Source of the DNA: Azospirillum sp. TSH58
GTDB lineage: Bacteria > Pseudomonadota > Alphaproteobacteria > Azospirillales > Azospirillaceae
Direction of reading: 5' to 3'
Length of the DNA: 64,000 nucleotides
Assembly (NCBI RefSeq): GCF_003119115.1
Contig: NZ_CP022369.1
Coordinates: 496,001 to 560,000 of the forward strand
The notes below the pieces were generated by a model. The model was not told the DNA's origin. It did not search any database and saw nothing but the letters and a program-made list of their open reading frames with translations. A program made the position numbers and the translations under genes. This document shows positions 16,709 to 26,029 of this stretch, in pieces (the stretch's first letter is position 1; each line of letters opens with the position of its first letter).

Positions 16709-18814
16709 TCAGAACTGGTAGCGCGCCCCGAGGTAGACGCTGCGCCCCTCCTCCGGGTAGCCGTCCATGAGCTGGTAATTGCGGTCGGTGATGTTGCGGA
16801 CCACGGCCTCCGCCTCCACCCCCTTGACGATCTCGTAGGAGACCTTGAGGTTCGCCAGCGCGTAGGCGCCGGTGCGGTAGTAGGCGGTCTGCGCGGAGTT
16901 GCTGGTCCAGCGGGTCGAGGAGACCTCCAGCGATGGCACGACGTGCAGCGCCTCGACGGGCTGGAGGTCGGCGTAGGCGAACAGCTTGTGCGTCGGCGTG
17001 CCGGTCGGCTTGGGCTCCGGGGTGCCCACGGCATCCAGCGTGCGGACCAGCAGCGTGTAGTTGCCGCCGATCTCGATCCGGTCGGACAGCAGCGTGCGCG
17101 CCGACAGCTCGAACCCGCGGTCGAAGCCGGACCCGACGTTGCGGTTCTGCGTCACCGACTGGCCGTTGTAGAGGATGTTCACCGACTGGATGGCGTCGGT
17201 CAGGTCGTTGACGAACACCGCCCCTTCCAGGCGGGTGTTGCCAAAGACCTGCTCGGACGCGCCAACCTCGTAGTTGATGGCGCGTTCCGGCTTCAGCCCC
17301 GGATTCGACACGGCCCCGCCGAAGCGCGAGCTGAAACGCTCGAACAGCGTCGGGAAGCGGGTGCGGCTGGACACGCTGGCGTGCGTCTCTCCGGTCGCGC
17401 TGTAACGCCAGATCACCGCGCTCTGCCAGTTGAAGGCGTCCATGTCCTTCGTCGGGTAGGTGACGAAGCGCCCGGTGTTGGTCCCGTCCCAGTCCTGCGC
17501 CTTGCGCAGGTCGCGCCAGTCGTAGCTGACGCCGGCCACCACATCCACCGCCCCGGTGGCGTGGAAGGTGTTCTCCAGCGCCACCGAATAGGTGTCCTCG
17601 ACGCTCGTCTGGTTCGGCTCGCGGAAGCGCGGGGCGTAGATGGTCTGGAATTCCTCGTGCTCGTCGCGGCGGACGTGGATGGCGCCCTTCAGCGTGTTCC
17701 GCGGGATCAGATCGGTGCCCAGCTCCACGCCGCCGCCATAGGCGCGGTCGTCATAGATGCTGGTGAAGGCCCGCGACGTGCTCTGCCGCACGTAGCGGCG
17801 GTCGTCGTAGGAATCGAGCTTGTTGTCGAAGGTCGAATGGAACAGCCGCGTCCTGACGTAGGACTTGTCGCCGAGCTGTGTGCGCGAATTGAAGGACAGG
17901 TTCTGAACCGCCCATTCCGGCCATTTCCAGTAGCGCATGGTTTGGCTGCTGGCCGGGTCGTGGGTGTGCAGCGGGGCGCCCTTCGAGCCGTTCTGCTTCA
18001 GCACGTTGAAGGAGTATTCGTCGGTGTCGTTGGGCGTGAAGCCGAACTTGGCGTTCACACGCCAGTCGCGGCTCTCCGTTCCCTCGCGCCGGCCGCCATT
18101 CTCGTTGGCGGTGGGCTTGTAGTCGTCGGACAGGCGGAAGAAGGTCTGCTCGACCTTGGCGATGCCGCCCTGGACGTAGAAGCGCTCCTGCTTCGTCCCG
18201 GCGCTGGCGCTGGTCAGATAGCCGGAGAAGGCGCCGGTGGTGTCGAGATTGATGCCGGTGCGCAATTCCCCTTCCAGCTCGCGCGTCGGCTTGCGGCTGA
18301 CGAGGTTGATCGAGCCGCCGAGCCCGCCCGGCCCGTCGAGGACGGAGGCGTAGCCCTTGGCCACCTGGATCTCGGCCAGATCGCCGGTCAGGAAGCGGCC
18401 GAGGTCGAAGCGGTTGTCCGCCGGCAGATAGAGCTGCACGCCGTCCAGATAGAGCGGCACCTGGAACCGGTCGTAGCCGCGCACCGTGACGTAGCGCTCG
18501 TTGCGCGGGCCGCGGGTGGTGGCGATGCTGACGCCCGGCAGCAGGTCGAGCGCGCGGTCCAGCCGCTCGCGGTTGAAGCGGGCGATGTCCTCCGACGTCA
18601 GGACGGAGCCGCCGACCGGGGTGCCGCCGGCCGCCTGGGCCGTCGCGTTGATCTGGCCCAGCCGGTAGACCGGCTCGTCGGGCGCGGCCGCCTGAGCGGT
18701 GGCTTGAGCGGTGGATTCAGCGGTGGATTCAGCGGTGGATTCAGCCAAGGCGGGGGCGTTCTGCGCGGCGGCCAGCACGGCCGACGACGCAGCGGCAAGC
18801 AGCAATCGTCTCAT
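16709..18814 (-). CDS. TonB-dependent outer-membrane receptor
   Basis: A 701-residue receptor. A signal peptide covers residues 1-24 (ending PALAE), the plug domain about 60-165 (VLTSEDIARFNRERLDRALDLLPGVSI, VRGYDRFQVPLYLDGVQLY) and a 22-strand barrel the rest, ending in the usual terminal Phe (YQF). Residues 25-37 repeat AEST. It is in an operon with a di-haem cytochrome, a binding protein and its own TonB, which points to import of a metal chelate or metal ion, iron being the most likely. The usual TonB box is not obvious. AGGAG precedes the ATG. Confidence 0.92.
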   Translation of the reverse strand: MRRLLLAAASSAVLAAAQNAPALAESTAESTAESTAQATAQAAAPDEPVYRLGQINATAQAAGGTPVGGSVLTSEDIARFNRERLDRALDLLPGVSIATTRGPRNERYVTVRGYDRFQVPLYLDGVQLYLPADNRFDLGRFLTGDLAEIQVAKGYASVLDGPGGLGGSINLVSRKPTRELEGELRTGINLDTTGAFSGYLTSASAGTKQERFYVQGGIAKVEQTFFRLSDDYKPTANENGGRREGTESRDWRVNAKFGFTPNDTDEYSFNVLKQNGSKGAPLHTHDPASSQTMRYWKWPEWAVQNLSFNSRTQLGDKSYVRTRLFHSTFDNKLDSYDDRRYVRQSTSRAFTSIYDDRAYGGGVELGTDLIPRNTLKGAIHVRRDEHEEFQTIYAPRFREPNQTSVEDTYSVALENTFHATGAVDVVAGVSYDWRDLRKAQDWDGTNTGRFVTYPTKDMDAFNWQSAVIWRYSATGETHASVSSRTRFPTLFERFSSRFGGAVSNPGLKPERAINYEVGASEQVFGNTRLEGAVFVNDLTDAIQSVNILYNGQSVTQNRNVGSGFDRGFELSARTLLSDRIEIGGNYTLLVRTLDAVGTPEPKPTGTPTHKLFAYADLQPVEALHVVPSLEVSSTRWTSNSAQTAYYRTGAYALANLKVSYEIVKGVEAEAVVRNITDRNYQLMDGYPEEGRSVYLGARYQF
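18707..18742. repeat. Three 12-base tandem repeats in the receptor signal/mature junction
   Basis: AGCGGTGGATTC is repeated three times in frame, encoding the AEST repeats directly after the receptor's signal peptide. Because the unit is a multiple of three, copy-number change alters length without breaking the frame. Confidence 0.8.
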
Positions 18815-18853
18815 CGGACTCCTAGGGAATGGGCGTCAGCGGAAGGGTGTCGG

Positions 18854-20287
18854 TCACAGGGAAGCGAGGAAGGCCAGCAGCGCCGCGCGGTCGGCGGTGG
18901 GCAGGGCGCGCACGGCGTCGGCGCTGCCCTGGGCCTCGCCGCCATGCCACAGCACTGCCTCCAGCGGGCTGCGGGCGCGGCCGTCGTGCAGATAGGCGGG
19001 GTGGTCGGCGATCAGCGGGACGAGGCCCAGCCCCCACAGCGGCGCGGTGCGCCACTGCCGCCCGCCGGCGCGGTGATCGGGCCGTCCGTCGGCCAGCCCG
19101 TCACCCAGGTCGTGCAGCAGCAGGTCGCTGTAGGGATGGATCGTCCCGCTGCCCAATCCAGGCAGGCGCGGATGCTCCGCCGTTTCCAGGCTGGGGGCGT
19201 GGCAGCGGGCGCAGCCGGCCTCCGCGAAGACGGCCTCGCCGCGGCGCACCGCCGGATCGTCCGCGCCGCGCCGGGGCGGCGGCTGGAGCGCCAGCGTGTA
19301 GAGATGGATGGTGTCGAGCATCGCCTCGGACAGTTCCGGCTGCGGCCCCTCCCCCTCGGCGGCATAAGCGGCGCAGGCGGCCTGCGCCTCCGGACAGTTG
19401 GGCTCCGGATAGAGGCGGCTGGTGATGCCGAGATCGCCGACGAAGGCCCCGGCGATCTGCTGGCGCACGGTCGGCTGGTTGGCCTTCAGCCCGAAACGGC
19501 CGAGCGCCTCCGCCCCGGCCTCGCGGTCCCAGACGCGGTTGGGCTGGCCGGCGACCACCCCCTCGCGCGCCTGCGCCTCGGCCAGCGCCACGATGGCGCG
19601 CTCCGGCACCGCCTCCAGCAGGCCCAGCCCGAAGACCGGCGGCCCCATGCGCGGCGAGGTCATCACGCCGTCGCCCAGCGGCCCTAAGGCCGGATCGGTG
19701 ATGCGGATCTCGGGAGCGCGCAGCGGCACCGCGGTGCCGTCGGCCAGACGCTCCACCCGCTCGTGCCATGTGAAGAAGACACGCGCCTCCGCCGGGACGC
19801 CGGGCACCGACTGGTCGTTGATCTGGTCGCCGTAGGCGGGGTGCGGCTTCGGCCCGCCATGCGCGTCCTCGCCCGGCACCGACAGGCGGACCAGCATGGC
19901 GCGCAGCGCGTCGTCGGGTCCCTGTGGCGGTTCTCCCCGCCCGTTCTTGATGTGGCAGGCGGCGCAGGACAGCCGGTTGTAGGTCGGCCCCAGCCCGTGG
20001 AACCCGCCCTCCCCCGCGAAGCCGTTCTGCACCAGCGCCCGCCCGCCGGCCTGGGCGCGGCCGACGCCGGTCCCGGCCTCCGGGTCCGGGCCGCCCGGCG
20101 TCCAGACATGGTTGAACAGGATGCGCCCGATGGTGAGCTGGACCCGCTGCGCCTCGTCGGTCGGCGGCAGGGTCTGGTCGAAGGCGGCGCGCGTCGGGTT
20201 GGATGGCGCGGCGGCCTGAACGACGGTCCCGGCCGTTGCGGACAGGGCGACCGAGAGGCCGAGCAGCGCGTGAAGGGACCGGCGCAC
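18854..20287 (-). CDS. Exported di-haem cytochrome / thiol-oxidoreductase-like protein (DUF1111, COG3488 type)
   Basis: A 477-residue exported protein with a signal peptide (residues 1-26, ending VQAA). It has two c-type haem sites, CAACH near residue 108 and CARCH near 365, and the family segments FHGLGPTYNRLSCAACH and GLGLLEAVPE. Members are often next to imelysin-like or TonB receptor genes in iron-regulated operons and may handle the redox state of an imported metal. The start is GTG at 20287, with GGAG about 8 bases before it and only 3 bases after the upstream gene's stop. The reaction is not established for this family. Confidence 0.85.
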   Translation of the reverse strand: MRRSLHALLGLSVALSATAGTVVQAAAPSNPTRAAFDQTLPPTDEAQRVQLTIGRILFNHVWTPGGPDPEAGTGVGRAQAGGRALVQNGFAGEGGFHGLGPTYNRLSCAACHIKNGRGEPPQGPDDALRAMLVRLSVPGEDAHGGPKPHPAYGDQINDQSVPGVPAEARVFFTWHERVERLADGTAVPLRAPEIRITDPALGPLGDGVMTSPRMGPPVFGLGLLEAVPERAIVALAEAQAREGVVAGQPNRVWDREAGAEALGRFGLKANQPTVRQQIAGAFVGDLGITSRLYPEPNCPEAQAACAAYAAEGEGPQPELSEAMLDTIHLYTLALQPPPRRGADDPAVRRGEAVFAEAGCARCHAPSLETAEHPRLPGLGSGTIHPYSDLLLHDLGDGLADGRPDHRAGGRQWRTAPLWGLGLVPLIADHPAYLHDGRARSPLEAVLWHGGEAQGSADAVRALPTADRAALLAFLASL

Positions 20288-20290
20288 GGG

Positions 20291-21543
20291 TCAGGGCTCC
20301 TTGGCGGCGGCCAGAACGGCGCGGGCGGTATCGGCGGCGGTGGCGCGGGCCTTGCCGATGCGCTCCGCCCATTCCCGGTCGAGCGCTTCCGTGACGGTCA
20401 GGGCGGCGGCCTCGTCCTCGGTCAGCGGGACCGCGGTGGCGAGGGCCAGCGCCTCCTCCGCTTTCGCGGCGAGGGCGGGATCGCCCGTCCGGGCGGCGGC
20501 CCGCCGCGCCTCGTCCAGCAGGGCCAGCAGGTCGCGCAACTCGTCCTGGCGGCGGGTGATCAGCGCGTCGAACAGGGCGGCGACCGCCGGCTCGCGGCGG
20601 CTGGCCCGCTCCGTCTCGTAGGCGAAGGCGCCCGCCGCGGCGAAGGGGTTGCCGGTTCCCGCCGGGGCGTCCCGATAGACCGCCGGGCGGACCGGGTGGC
20701 GGCGGATGTCCGGGTGGAACAGGATCCGCTGCCCCTCCTCCGACAGGGCGAAGGCGACGAAGGCGGCGGCGGCCGTCGGGTGCGGGGCGGCGGCGGTCAC
20801 GCCGATGTGGGCGGGCAGCCAGGCGGTGCGCTCCGGATAGAGGATCTCCACCGGCTTGCCGTCGGACTGGGCGTTCAGCGCCTGGAAGTCGATGGTCGGC
20901 CCACCCCCGGCCCGCGGTCGGCCAGCTCCGCATTGGCGGCGATGCGTTGCAGCAGCGTCCAGCCCGCCGTCCAGCCCTCGGCCTGGAGGATGATGTCCAC
21001 CAGCACCGGGGCGAAGCCGACCCGCGAGGGCACCGGGAAGGCGACGTGTCCGGCCAGCGCCGGGTCGGCGAGGTCGGCCCAGCGCCGCGGCGTCGGCAGC
21101 CCACGCTCCGCCAGATAGGCCGGGTTGACGACGACTCCGTAGCCGGCGACCTCGAACGCCTCGAACCGGCCCGAGGGGTCTGAGAGGGTCTGGGCCCCGA
21201 TGCGGCCCGGCAGCGCCTCGCGATCGAGTTCCGGTGAACCGATCGCCAGCGGGCGGAGCCGCCCCTCGTCGCGCAGCACCGGAAAATTGCGCAGCGCCGG
21301 GGTCCAGTAGACGTCCACACCCCCCTGGTCGGCGCTGCGCAGGATCGGCATCGCCTCCCGCCCGGTCTTCCAGAGGACGCGCAGGTCGGTGCCGGGATTC
21401 GCCCGCTCGAACGCCGCCTCGAACCGCGCGACCAACTCGTCGGGGTAGCTGGTCAGAACGAGCAGGCTCGGTTCCAGGGGCTCCGCGTGCAGCGCACCCG
21501 GAAGGATGCCCATCGCCAGCACAACCAACGCACGCAGTCTCAT
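20291..21543 (-). pseudogene. ABC-type substrate-binding protein (iron/metal type), broken by a -1 frameshift
   Basis: Two reading frames together make one periplasmic binding protein. The first (ATG 21543) has a signal peptide, then LLVLTSYPDELVARFEAAFERANPGTDL and the fold through ANAELADRGPG. The second frame continues with GPTIDFQALNAQSDGKPVEILYPERTAW to a stop at 20291. The switch lies near 20905-20915 beside a run of five C (plus strand). One extra C there would restore a continuous protein of about 417 residues, so a homopolymer sequencing error is as likely as a true mutation. The gene heads the operon with the di-haem protein, receptor and TonB. It is close to AfuA/FbpA-type binders. 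Confidence 0.8.
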
Positions 21544-21632
21544 CGCGGGCTCCGTCACAGGGGACCGATCAGGCGTATCCATTCGCTATGTTTGTTTGGA
21601 TACAGCGCATACCGGCGTCTGTCAACGGCCGC

Positions 21633-21651
21633 TATATACGTTTGGTATATA
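21633..21651. promoter_or_regulatory. Inverted repeat TATATAC-N5-GTATATA upstream of the metal-uptake operon
   Basis: A perfect 7-base inverted repeat separated by GTTTG lies about 90 bases before the binding-protein start, in the only AT-rich stretch of the region. It is a candidate operator or part of the promoter. It does not match the Fur-box type found at 57855. Confidence 0.5.
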
Positions 21652-21750
21652 ACCGTGAGAAAAATATGGAAATGGGAAAGGCGCGCACTGTCCGGGCGCC
21701 CTTACCTCAGGCCGTGATTTAACTCAGAGCTATCGCATTTGGCCTCAATA

Positions 21751-21931
21751 ACCCTCTCCCCTCTGGGGAGAGGGTGGCCCGGAGGGCCGGTGAGGGGGTT
21801 GCGCGTGGCGATACGTCCGGCGAAAGCGCAACCCCCTCACCCTAACCCTCTCCCCGCTTTCGGCGGACCAAAGGTCCGCCTGTCGCGTCAGCGCAAACTG
21901 TGTTTGCGCGTGAGCGGAGGGGAGAGGGGAC
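21751..21931. repeat. Intergenic palindromic repeat element with four stems
   Basis: The element contains four consecutive perfect inverted repeats: 21751-21775 (11-bp stem, 3-base loop), 21789-21841 (16-bp stem GGTGAGGGGGTTGCGC), 21862-21880 (8-bp stem) and 21891-21909 (8-bp stem). CCCTCTCCCC-type ends are repeated in opposite orientation on both sides. This is the make-up of REP/MITE-like intergenic repeats of GC-rich proteobacteria. It lies directly after the stop of the minus-strand binding-protein gene and could also end that operon's transcript. Confidence 0.75.
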
Positions 21932-21950
21932 TTCAAATGCAATCAACCCG

Positions 21951-23165
21951 TCACTTCACGAGGGGGCAGCCGCTGTCCTTCGGGTTGATGTAGGCCTGCT
22001 CGCCGGGGATGGTCTTGAGGATCTTGAAGTAGTCCCAGGCCGCCTTCGACTCGCCCGGCGTCTTGATCTGCGCCAGATACATGTCGTTGAAGATCCGGCC
22101 GTTGTCGGCGATCCGCGCGTCCTTCATCATCATGTCGGTGATGGGCGTGGCGCGCATCTTGGCCGCGACCTTGTCGGCGTCGTCGGTGCCGGCCTCCTGC
22201 ACGGCCTTCAGGTAATGCTTGACCGCCGAGTAGACGCCCGCCTGGTTCATCGACGGCTTGCGCCCGGTCCGCTCCTCGAACTTCTTCGACCAGGCGCGGG
22301 TCTCGTCGCTCATGTCCCAGTAGAAGGAGTTCGCCAGCATCAGCCCCTGCGCGGTGTCGAGCCCAAGCGCGTGGATGTCGTTGACGTTCAGCAGCAGGCC
22401 CGCCAGCGTCTGGCCGCCCTGGGGAATGCCGAACTCGGCGGCCTGCTTGACCGCGTTGATGGTGTCGCCGCCGGCGTTGGCGAAGGCGACGACCTCCGCG
22501 CCCGAGGCCTGGGCCTGCAGCAGGAAGGACGAGAAGTCCGAGCTTGCCAGGGGATGGCGGACGCTGCCCTTGATCGTGCCGCCAAGCTGCTTGACGGTGT
22601 TGGCGGCCTCCGTTTCCAGCGAATGGCCGAAGGCGTAGTCGGCGGTGATGAAGAACCAGCTCTTCCGGCCCTGCTCGACCAGCGCGCGGGCGGTGGAGGA
22701 CGCCACCGCGTGGTTGTCCCAGGTCCACAGGAAGCCGTAGGGGCTGCAATCCTTGCCCGTCAGATCGGTGGAGCCCGGGCCGGACATCAGGAAGATGCGC
22801 TTCTTGTCCTTGGTGATGCCCTGCACGGCCAGCGCGGCGGCCGAGTTCGGCACGTCGGCGACGACGTCGACCTTCTCCACGTCGATCCACTGGCGGGCGA
22901 GGTTGGCCGCGATGTCCGCCTTGTTCTGGTGGTCGCCGACGATGATCTCGATCTTGGTGCCGTTGATGGCGTTGCCGAACTCCTCGGCGGCCAGCCGTGC
23001 CGCCACCGCCGATCCCTCGCCGTTGATGTCGGCGTAGATGCCGGACCGGTCGGACAGCATGCCGATCTTGATGACGTTGTCCGACATCTGGGCCTGGGCC
23101 GTGCCGGACGCCAGGGCGGCGAAGGCGACTCCGGCGAGAAGGCCGGCGATACGGGTGCTGCGCAT
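21951..23165 (-). CDS. Branched-chain-type ABC transporter substrate-binding protein
   Basis: A 404-residue exported protein with signal peptide residues 1-26 (TAQAQ). It has the periplasmic-binding-protein type 1 fold of LivJ relatives: IKIGMLSDRSGIYADINGEGS at the start, WTWDNHAVASSTARALV and SSFLLQAQASGAEVVAFANAGGD further on. It is the last gene of a four-gene sigma-54 operon with the carnitine-like catabolic enzymes, so its ligand is probably the pathway substrate or a precursor. No permease or ATPase accompanies it here; it may use subunits encoded elsewhere. Confidence 0.9.
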   Translation of the reverse strand: MRSTRIAGLLAGVAFAALASGTAQAQMSDNVIKIGMLSDRSGIYADINGEGSAVAARLAAEEFGNAINGTKIEIIVGDHQNKADIAANLARQWIDVEKVDVVADVPNSAAALAVQGITKDKKRIFLMSGPGSTDLTGKDCSPYGFLWTWDNHAVASSTARALVEQGRKSWFFITADYAFGHSLETEAANTVKQLGGTIKGSVRHPLASSDFSSFLLQAQASGAEVVAFANAGGDTINAVKQAAEFGIPQGGQTLAGLLLNVNDIHALGLDTAQGLMLANSFYWDMSDETRAWSKKFEERTGRKPSMNQAGVYSAVKHYLKAVQEAGTDDADKVAAKMRATPITDMMMKDARIADNGRIFNDMYLAQIKTPGESKAAWDYFKILKTIPGEQAYINPKDSGCPLVK

Positions 23166-23206
23166 GGTTCACTCCCTAGGGTGTTGTTTTCTTGGTGGTT
23201 GGAGAC

Positions 23207-23986
23207 TCAATGGGTCGTGTAGCCGCCGTCCACGGGGATCGCGGCGCCGGTGATCGACGCGGCGGCGTCGGAGCACAGGAAGGCGATGGTGGCGGCGACC
23301 TCCTCCGGCGGGATCAGCCGGCCGGTCGGCATGCGGTCGAGGAACACGGCCTGGAGGACCCGTTCCTCCGGCAGGCCGGTGACCTGGGCCTGCTGGGCGA
23401 TCTGCTTCTCGATGATCGGGGTCAGCACCGTGCCGGGGCACACCGCGTTGCAGGTGATGCCGTGCTCCGCCACCTCGATCGCCACCGACTTCGTCAGGCC
23501 GATGATGCCGTGCTTGGTCGCGACATAGGCGGGCTTGTGCGGGGCGCCGACCATGCCGAGGACCGACGCCGTGTTGACGATGCGCCCCCAGCGGCGTTCG
23601 CGCATCGCCGGAAGGGCCGCCTTGATGGTGTGGAAGGCGGCGCTGAGGTTGACCGCGAGCAGCAGGTCCCACTTGTCGTCGGGGAACTCGTGCACCGCCG
23701 CCACATGCTGCACCCCGGCGTTGTTCACCAGGATGTCGATGGGGCCGAGCGCCGCCGCGGCCTCCGCCATCATGGCGCGGGCCTCCTCCGGCCGGCTGAG
23801 GTCGGCCCCCGAATAGACGATCTGTGTGCCGCTCTGTGCCGCGATGTCCGCGCACAGCCGGTCGATCTCCGCGCGGTCGCCGAAGCCGTTGAGCATCACA
23901 TGGCAGCCCTGGCGGGCGAGTTCGCGGGCGGTCGCCAGCCCGATGCCGGTGGTGGAGCCGGTGACGACAGCGTTCCTGTTTCGCAT
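23207..23986 (-). CDS. 3-hydroxybutyrate dehydrogenase (short-chain dehydrogenase)
   Basis: A 259-residue SDR enzyme. The NAD site TGSTTGIGLATARELA is at the N-terminus, followed by LVNNAG, the catalytic Ser in NTASVLGMVGAP and the YVATKHG catalytic pair. The ending CPGTVLTPIIEKQ and IPVDGGYTTH match D-3-hydroxybutyrate dehydrogenases. It interconverts acetoacetate and 3-hydroxybutyrate. This fits the BKACE gene 46 bases upstream, whose reaction releases acetoacetate. ATG 23986 is preferred since AAGGA lies 7 bases before it; an ATG at 24010 would add eight residues. Confidence 0.88.
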   Translation of the reverse strand: MRNRNAVVTGSTTGIGLATARELARQGCHVMLNGFGDRAEIDRLCADIAAQSGTQIVYSGADLSRPEEARAMMAEAAAALGPIDILVNNAGVQHVAAVHEFPDDKWDLLLAVNLSAAFHTIKAALPAMRERRWGRIVNTASVLGMVGAPHKPAYVATKHGIIGLTKSVAIEVAEHGITCNAVCPGTVLTPIIEKQIAQQAQVTGLPEERVLQAVFLDRMPTGRLIPPEEVAATIAFLCSDAAASITGAAIPVDGGYTTH

Positions 23987-24032
23987 CTCTGTCCTTCTTT
24001 CGGGCGTCATGGAGAGTGAGGCGTCCTGCCGG

Positions 24033-24971
24033 TCAAAAGGCCACCTGATCGGCGCCTTTGAGGGCGAGCATGGCGCGCGCCTCGGCGGGGGTGGCGACCT
24101 CCAGCGACAGCTCTTCGAGAATGCGGCGGATCTTCGCCACCTGCTCCGCGCTGTTCCGGGCCAGCCGGCCCTTGCTGAGATACAGGCTGTCCTCCAGCCC
24201 GACCCGGACGTTGCCGCCCATGACCGCGGCCATGGTGGTGAAGGGGATCTGGTGGCGCCCGGCGGCGAGCACCGACCATTCGTAATCCGTCCCGAACAGC
24301 CGGTCAGCTGTCTCGCGCATGAAGACGAGGTTGCGCTGCTCCGCGCCGATGCCGCCGAGGATGCCGAAGATCGTCTGGACGAAGAAGGGCGGCTTCACCA
24401 GCCCCCGATCGACGAAATGCGCGAGGTTGTAGAGGTGCCCGACGTCGTAGCACTCGAATTCGAAGCGCGTTCCGCAGCCCTCGCCCAGATGCTCCAGGAT
24501 ATAGGCGATGTCGCGGAAGGTGTTGCGGAAGATGAAGTCGTCGGTGCCGCGCAGATAGGGCTCCTCCCAGTCATGCTTCCAGCCCTGGTAACGGTCGGCC
24601 AGCGGGAAGATGCCGAAATTCATCGAGCCCATGTTGAGCGAGCACATTTCCGGCCGGGCCTGGAGCGGGGCGGCAAGGCGCTCCTGCACCGTCATGTTGA
24701 GTGAGCCGCCGGTGGTGATGTTGAGCACCGCGTCGGTGGACTGCTTGAGACGCGGCAGGAACTCCATGAACACCGCCGGGTCCGGCGTCGGCTGCCCGGT
24801 GCGGGGGTCGCGGGCGTGCAGATGCAGGATCGCGGCGCCGGCCTCGGCGGCGCCGACCCCCTGCTCGACGATCTCATCCGGGGTCACCGGCAGCGCGTCC
24901 GACATGGTCGGGGTGTGGATCGACCCCGTCAACGCGCAGCTGATGATGACCTTCTTCTGTGGTGCGGCCAT
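24033..24971 (-). CDS. Beta-keto acid cleavage enzyme (BKACE), probably 3-dehydrocarnitine-type
   Basis: A 312-residue TIM-barrel enzyme of the BKACE (DUF849) family. The zinc-binding His pair is HLH at residues 50-52 in AAILHLHARDP, and the ITTGG and GGNVRVGLEDSLYL blocks are conserved. BKACEs transfer the acyl part of a 3-oxo acid to acetyl-CoA and release acetoacetate. Next to a carnitine-dehydrogenase-like gene, the likely substrate is 3-dehydrocarnitine (product betainyl-CoA), though other 3-oxo acids are possible. ATG 24971 is chosen because homology starts there. Confidence 0.9.
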   Translation of the reverse strand: MAAPQKKVIISCALTGSIHTPTMSDALPVTPDEIVEQGVGAAEAGAAILHLHARDPRTGQPTPDPAVFMEFLPRLKQSTDAVLNITTGGSLNMTVQERLAAPLQARPEMCSLNMGSMNFGIFPLADRYQGWKHDWEEPYLRGTDDFIFRNTFRDIAYILEHLGEGCGTRFEFECYDVGHLYNLAHFVDRGLVKPPFFVQTIFGILGGIGAEQRNLVFMRETADRLFGTDYEWSVLAAGRHQIPFTTMAAVMGGNVRVGLEDSLYLSKGRLARNSAEQVAKIRRILEELSLEVATPAEARAMLALKGADQVAF

Positions 24972-25029
24972 GGAACGTTCCCTGTGTGGGTTCAATTCGA
25001 AAGGAAAGGGGGCGGTGGACGGCGCGCGA

Positions 25030-25941
25030 TCATCCGCGCTCGATGTCGTCCAACCGCTGGAGGTGGGCCGCCAGACGGGCGTGGACGTCGGTCCGCTGCG
25101 CCTCCGTCCAGGTGCGGAAGCCGGCGCCGGACGTCATGCCCAGCCGTCCGGACGCGACGAGGTCGCGCAGCAGGGGCAAGGGTTCCGGCGTCCGGTCGAG
25201 GTCGGGCAGGACATGCTCGTGCACCGCCAGGGTCAGCTCGGTGCCGACGAGGTCGGCGTTCTCCAGCGGCCCCAGGACGGCGAGGCGCCGGCCGAAGCTG
25301 GCCTTGACCACGGCGTCCACCGTCTCGGCGTCGCACACGCCGTTCTGGACGAGCGCGATGGCCTCGCGCCAGAGCGCGTGCTGCAAACGGTTGCCGATGA
25401 AGCCGGGAACGTCCTTGCGGACATGCACCGGTGTCTTGCCGATGGCGGCCAGAAGCCCGATCATCGCGGCGACCGCCGCGTCGTCGGTGTCGGCGGTCTG
25501 GATGACCTCGACGAGCGGAATCTGGTACGGCGGGTTCCACCAGTGGGTGCCGAGCGCACGGCTCTTGTCGCGGAGCGGCTCCATGATCCGGGTGATCGGG
25601 ATCACCGACGTGTTGCTCGCCAGAAGCGCGTGGGGCGGCGCGGCGGCTTCGACCGCCAGGAAGATCCGCTGCTTGAGGGCCAGATCCTCCGGGACCGCTT
25701 CGATGACGACGTCCGCGTCGCCGACGGCGTCCTCCAGGGAGGCGCAGGGCCGAATCCGCTCCGCGGCGGCGGCGTCCATTCCCAGATTTTCAAGGTTGCC
25801 GCGGACCCGCCCGACGATGGCGGCCCGGCGGCCGGGATCGGGCTCCTGGATGGCGACGGGATGCCCGGCGACGGCGAACGCTTGCGCGATCCCATGCCCC
25901 ATCAGCCCGGCGCCGACGATTCCAATACGCTGTTGCGTCAT
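25030..25941 (-). CDS. L-carnitine dehydrogenase-like 3-hydroxyacid dehydrogenase
   Basis: A 303-residue NAD-dependent enzyme of the 3-hydroxyacyl-CoA dehydrogenase fold. The Rossmann motif GIVGAGLMGHGIAQAF is at residues 7-22, the SNTSVIPIT strand near 109-117 and the catalytic His133 in GTHWWNPP. The WWNPP form and the length match L-carnitine dehydrogenases rather than hydroxyacyl-CoA enzymes of fat oxidation. It would make the 3-oxo acid used by the BKACE encoded 58 bases downstream. It is the first gene after the sigma-54 promoter. Confidence 0.85.
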   Translation of the reverse strand: MTQQRIGIVGAGLMGHGIAQAFAVAGHPVAIQEPDPGRRAAIVGRVRGNLENLGMDAAAAERIRPCASLEDAVGDADVVIEAVPEDLALKQRIFLAVEAAAPPHALLASNTSVIPITRIMEPLRDKSRALGTHWWNPPYQIPLVEVIQTADTDDAAVAAMIGLLAAIGKTPVHVRKDVPGFIGNRLQHALWREAIALVQNGVCDAETVDAVVKASFGRRLAVLGPLENADLVGTELTLAVHEHVLPDLDRTPEPLPLLRDLVASGRLGMTSGAGFRTWTEAQRTDVHARLAAHLQRLDDIERG

Positions 25942-26029
25942 GCCTTCGTTGCTTCCCCCCTGCCTGACGGCGCCGCGATGGCCGTTCGGCCGATTGTTCG
26001 CTGCACCCATATTTTCTTGGTGCAATCAA

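Noticed and set aside
16580..19687. A 1035-codon open frame on the plus strand
   Set aside because: It lies opposite the TonB receptor and di-haem genes and has the low-complexity composition of a shadow frame.
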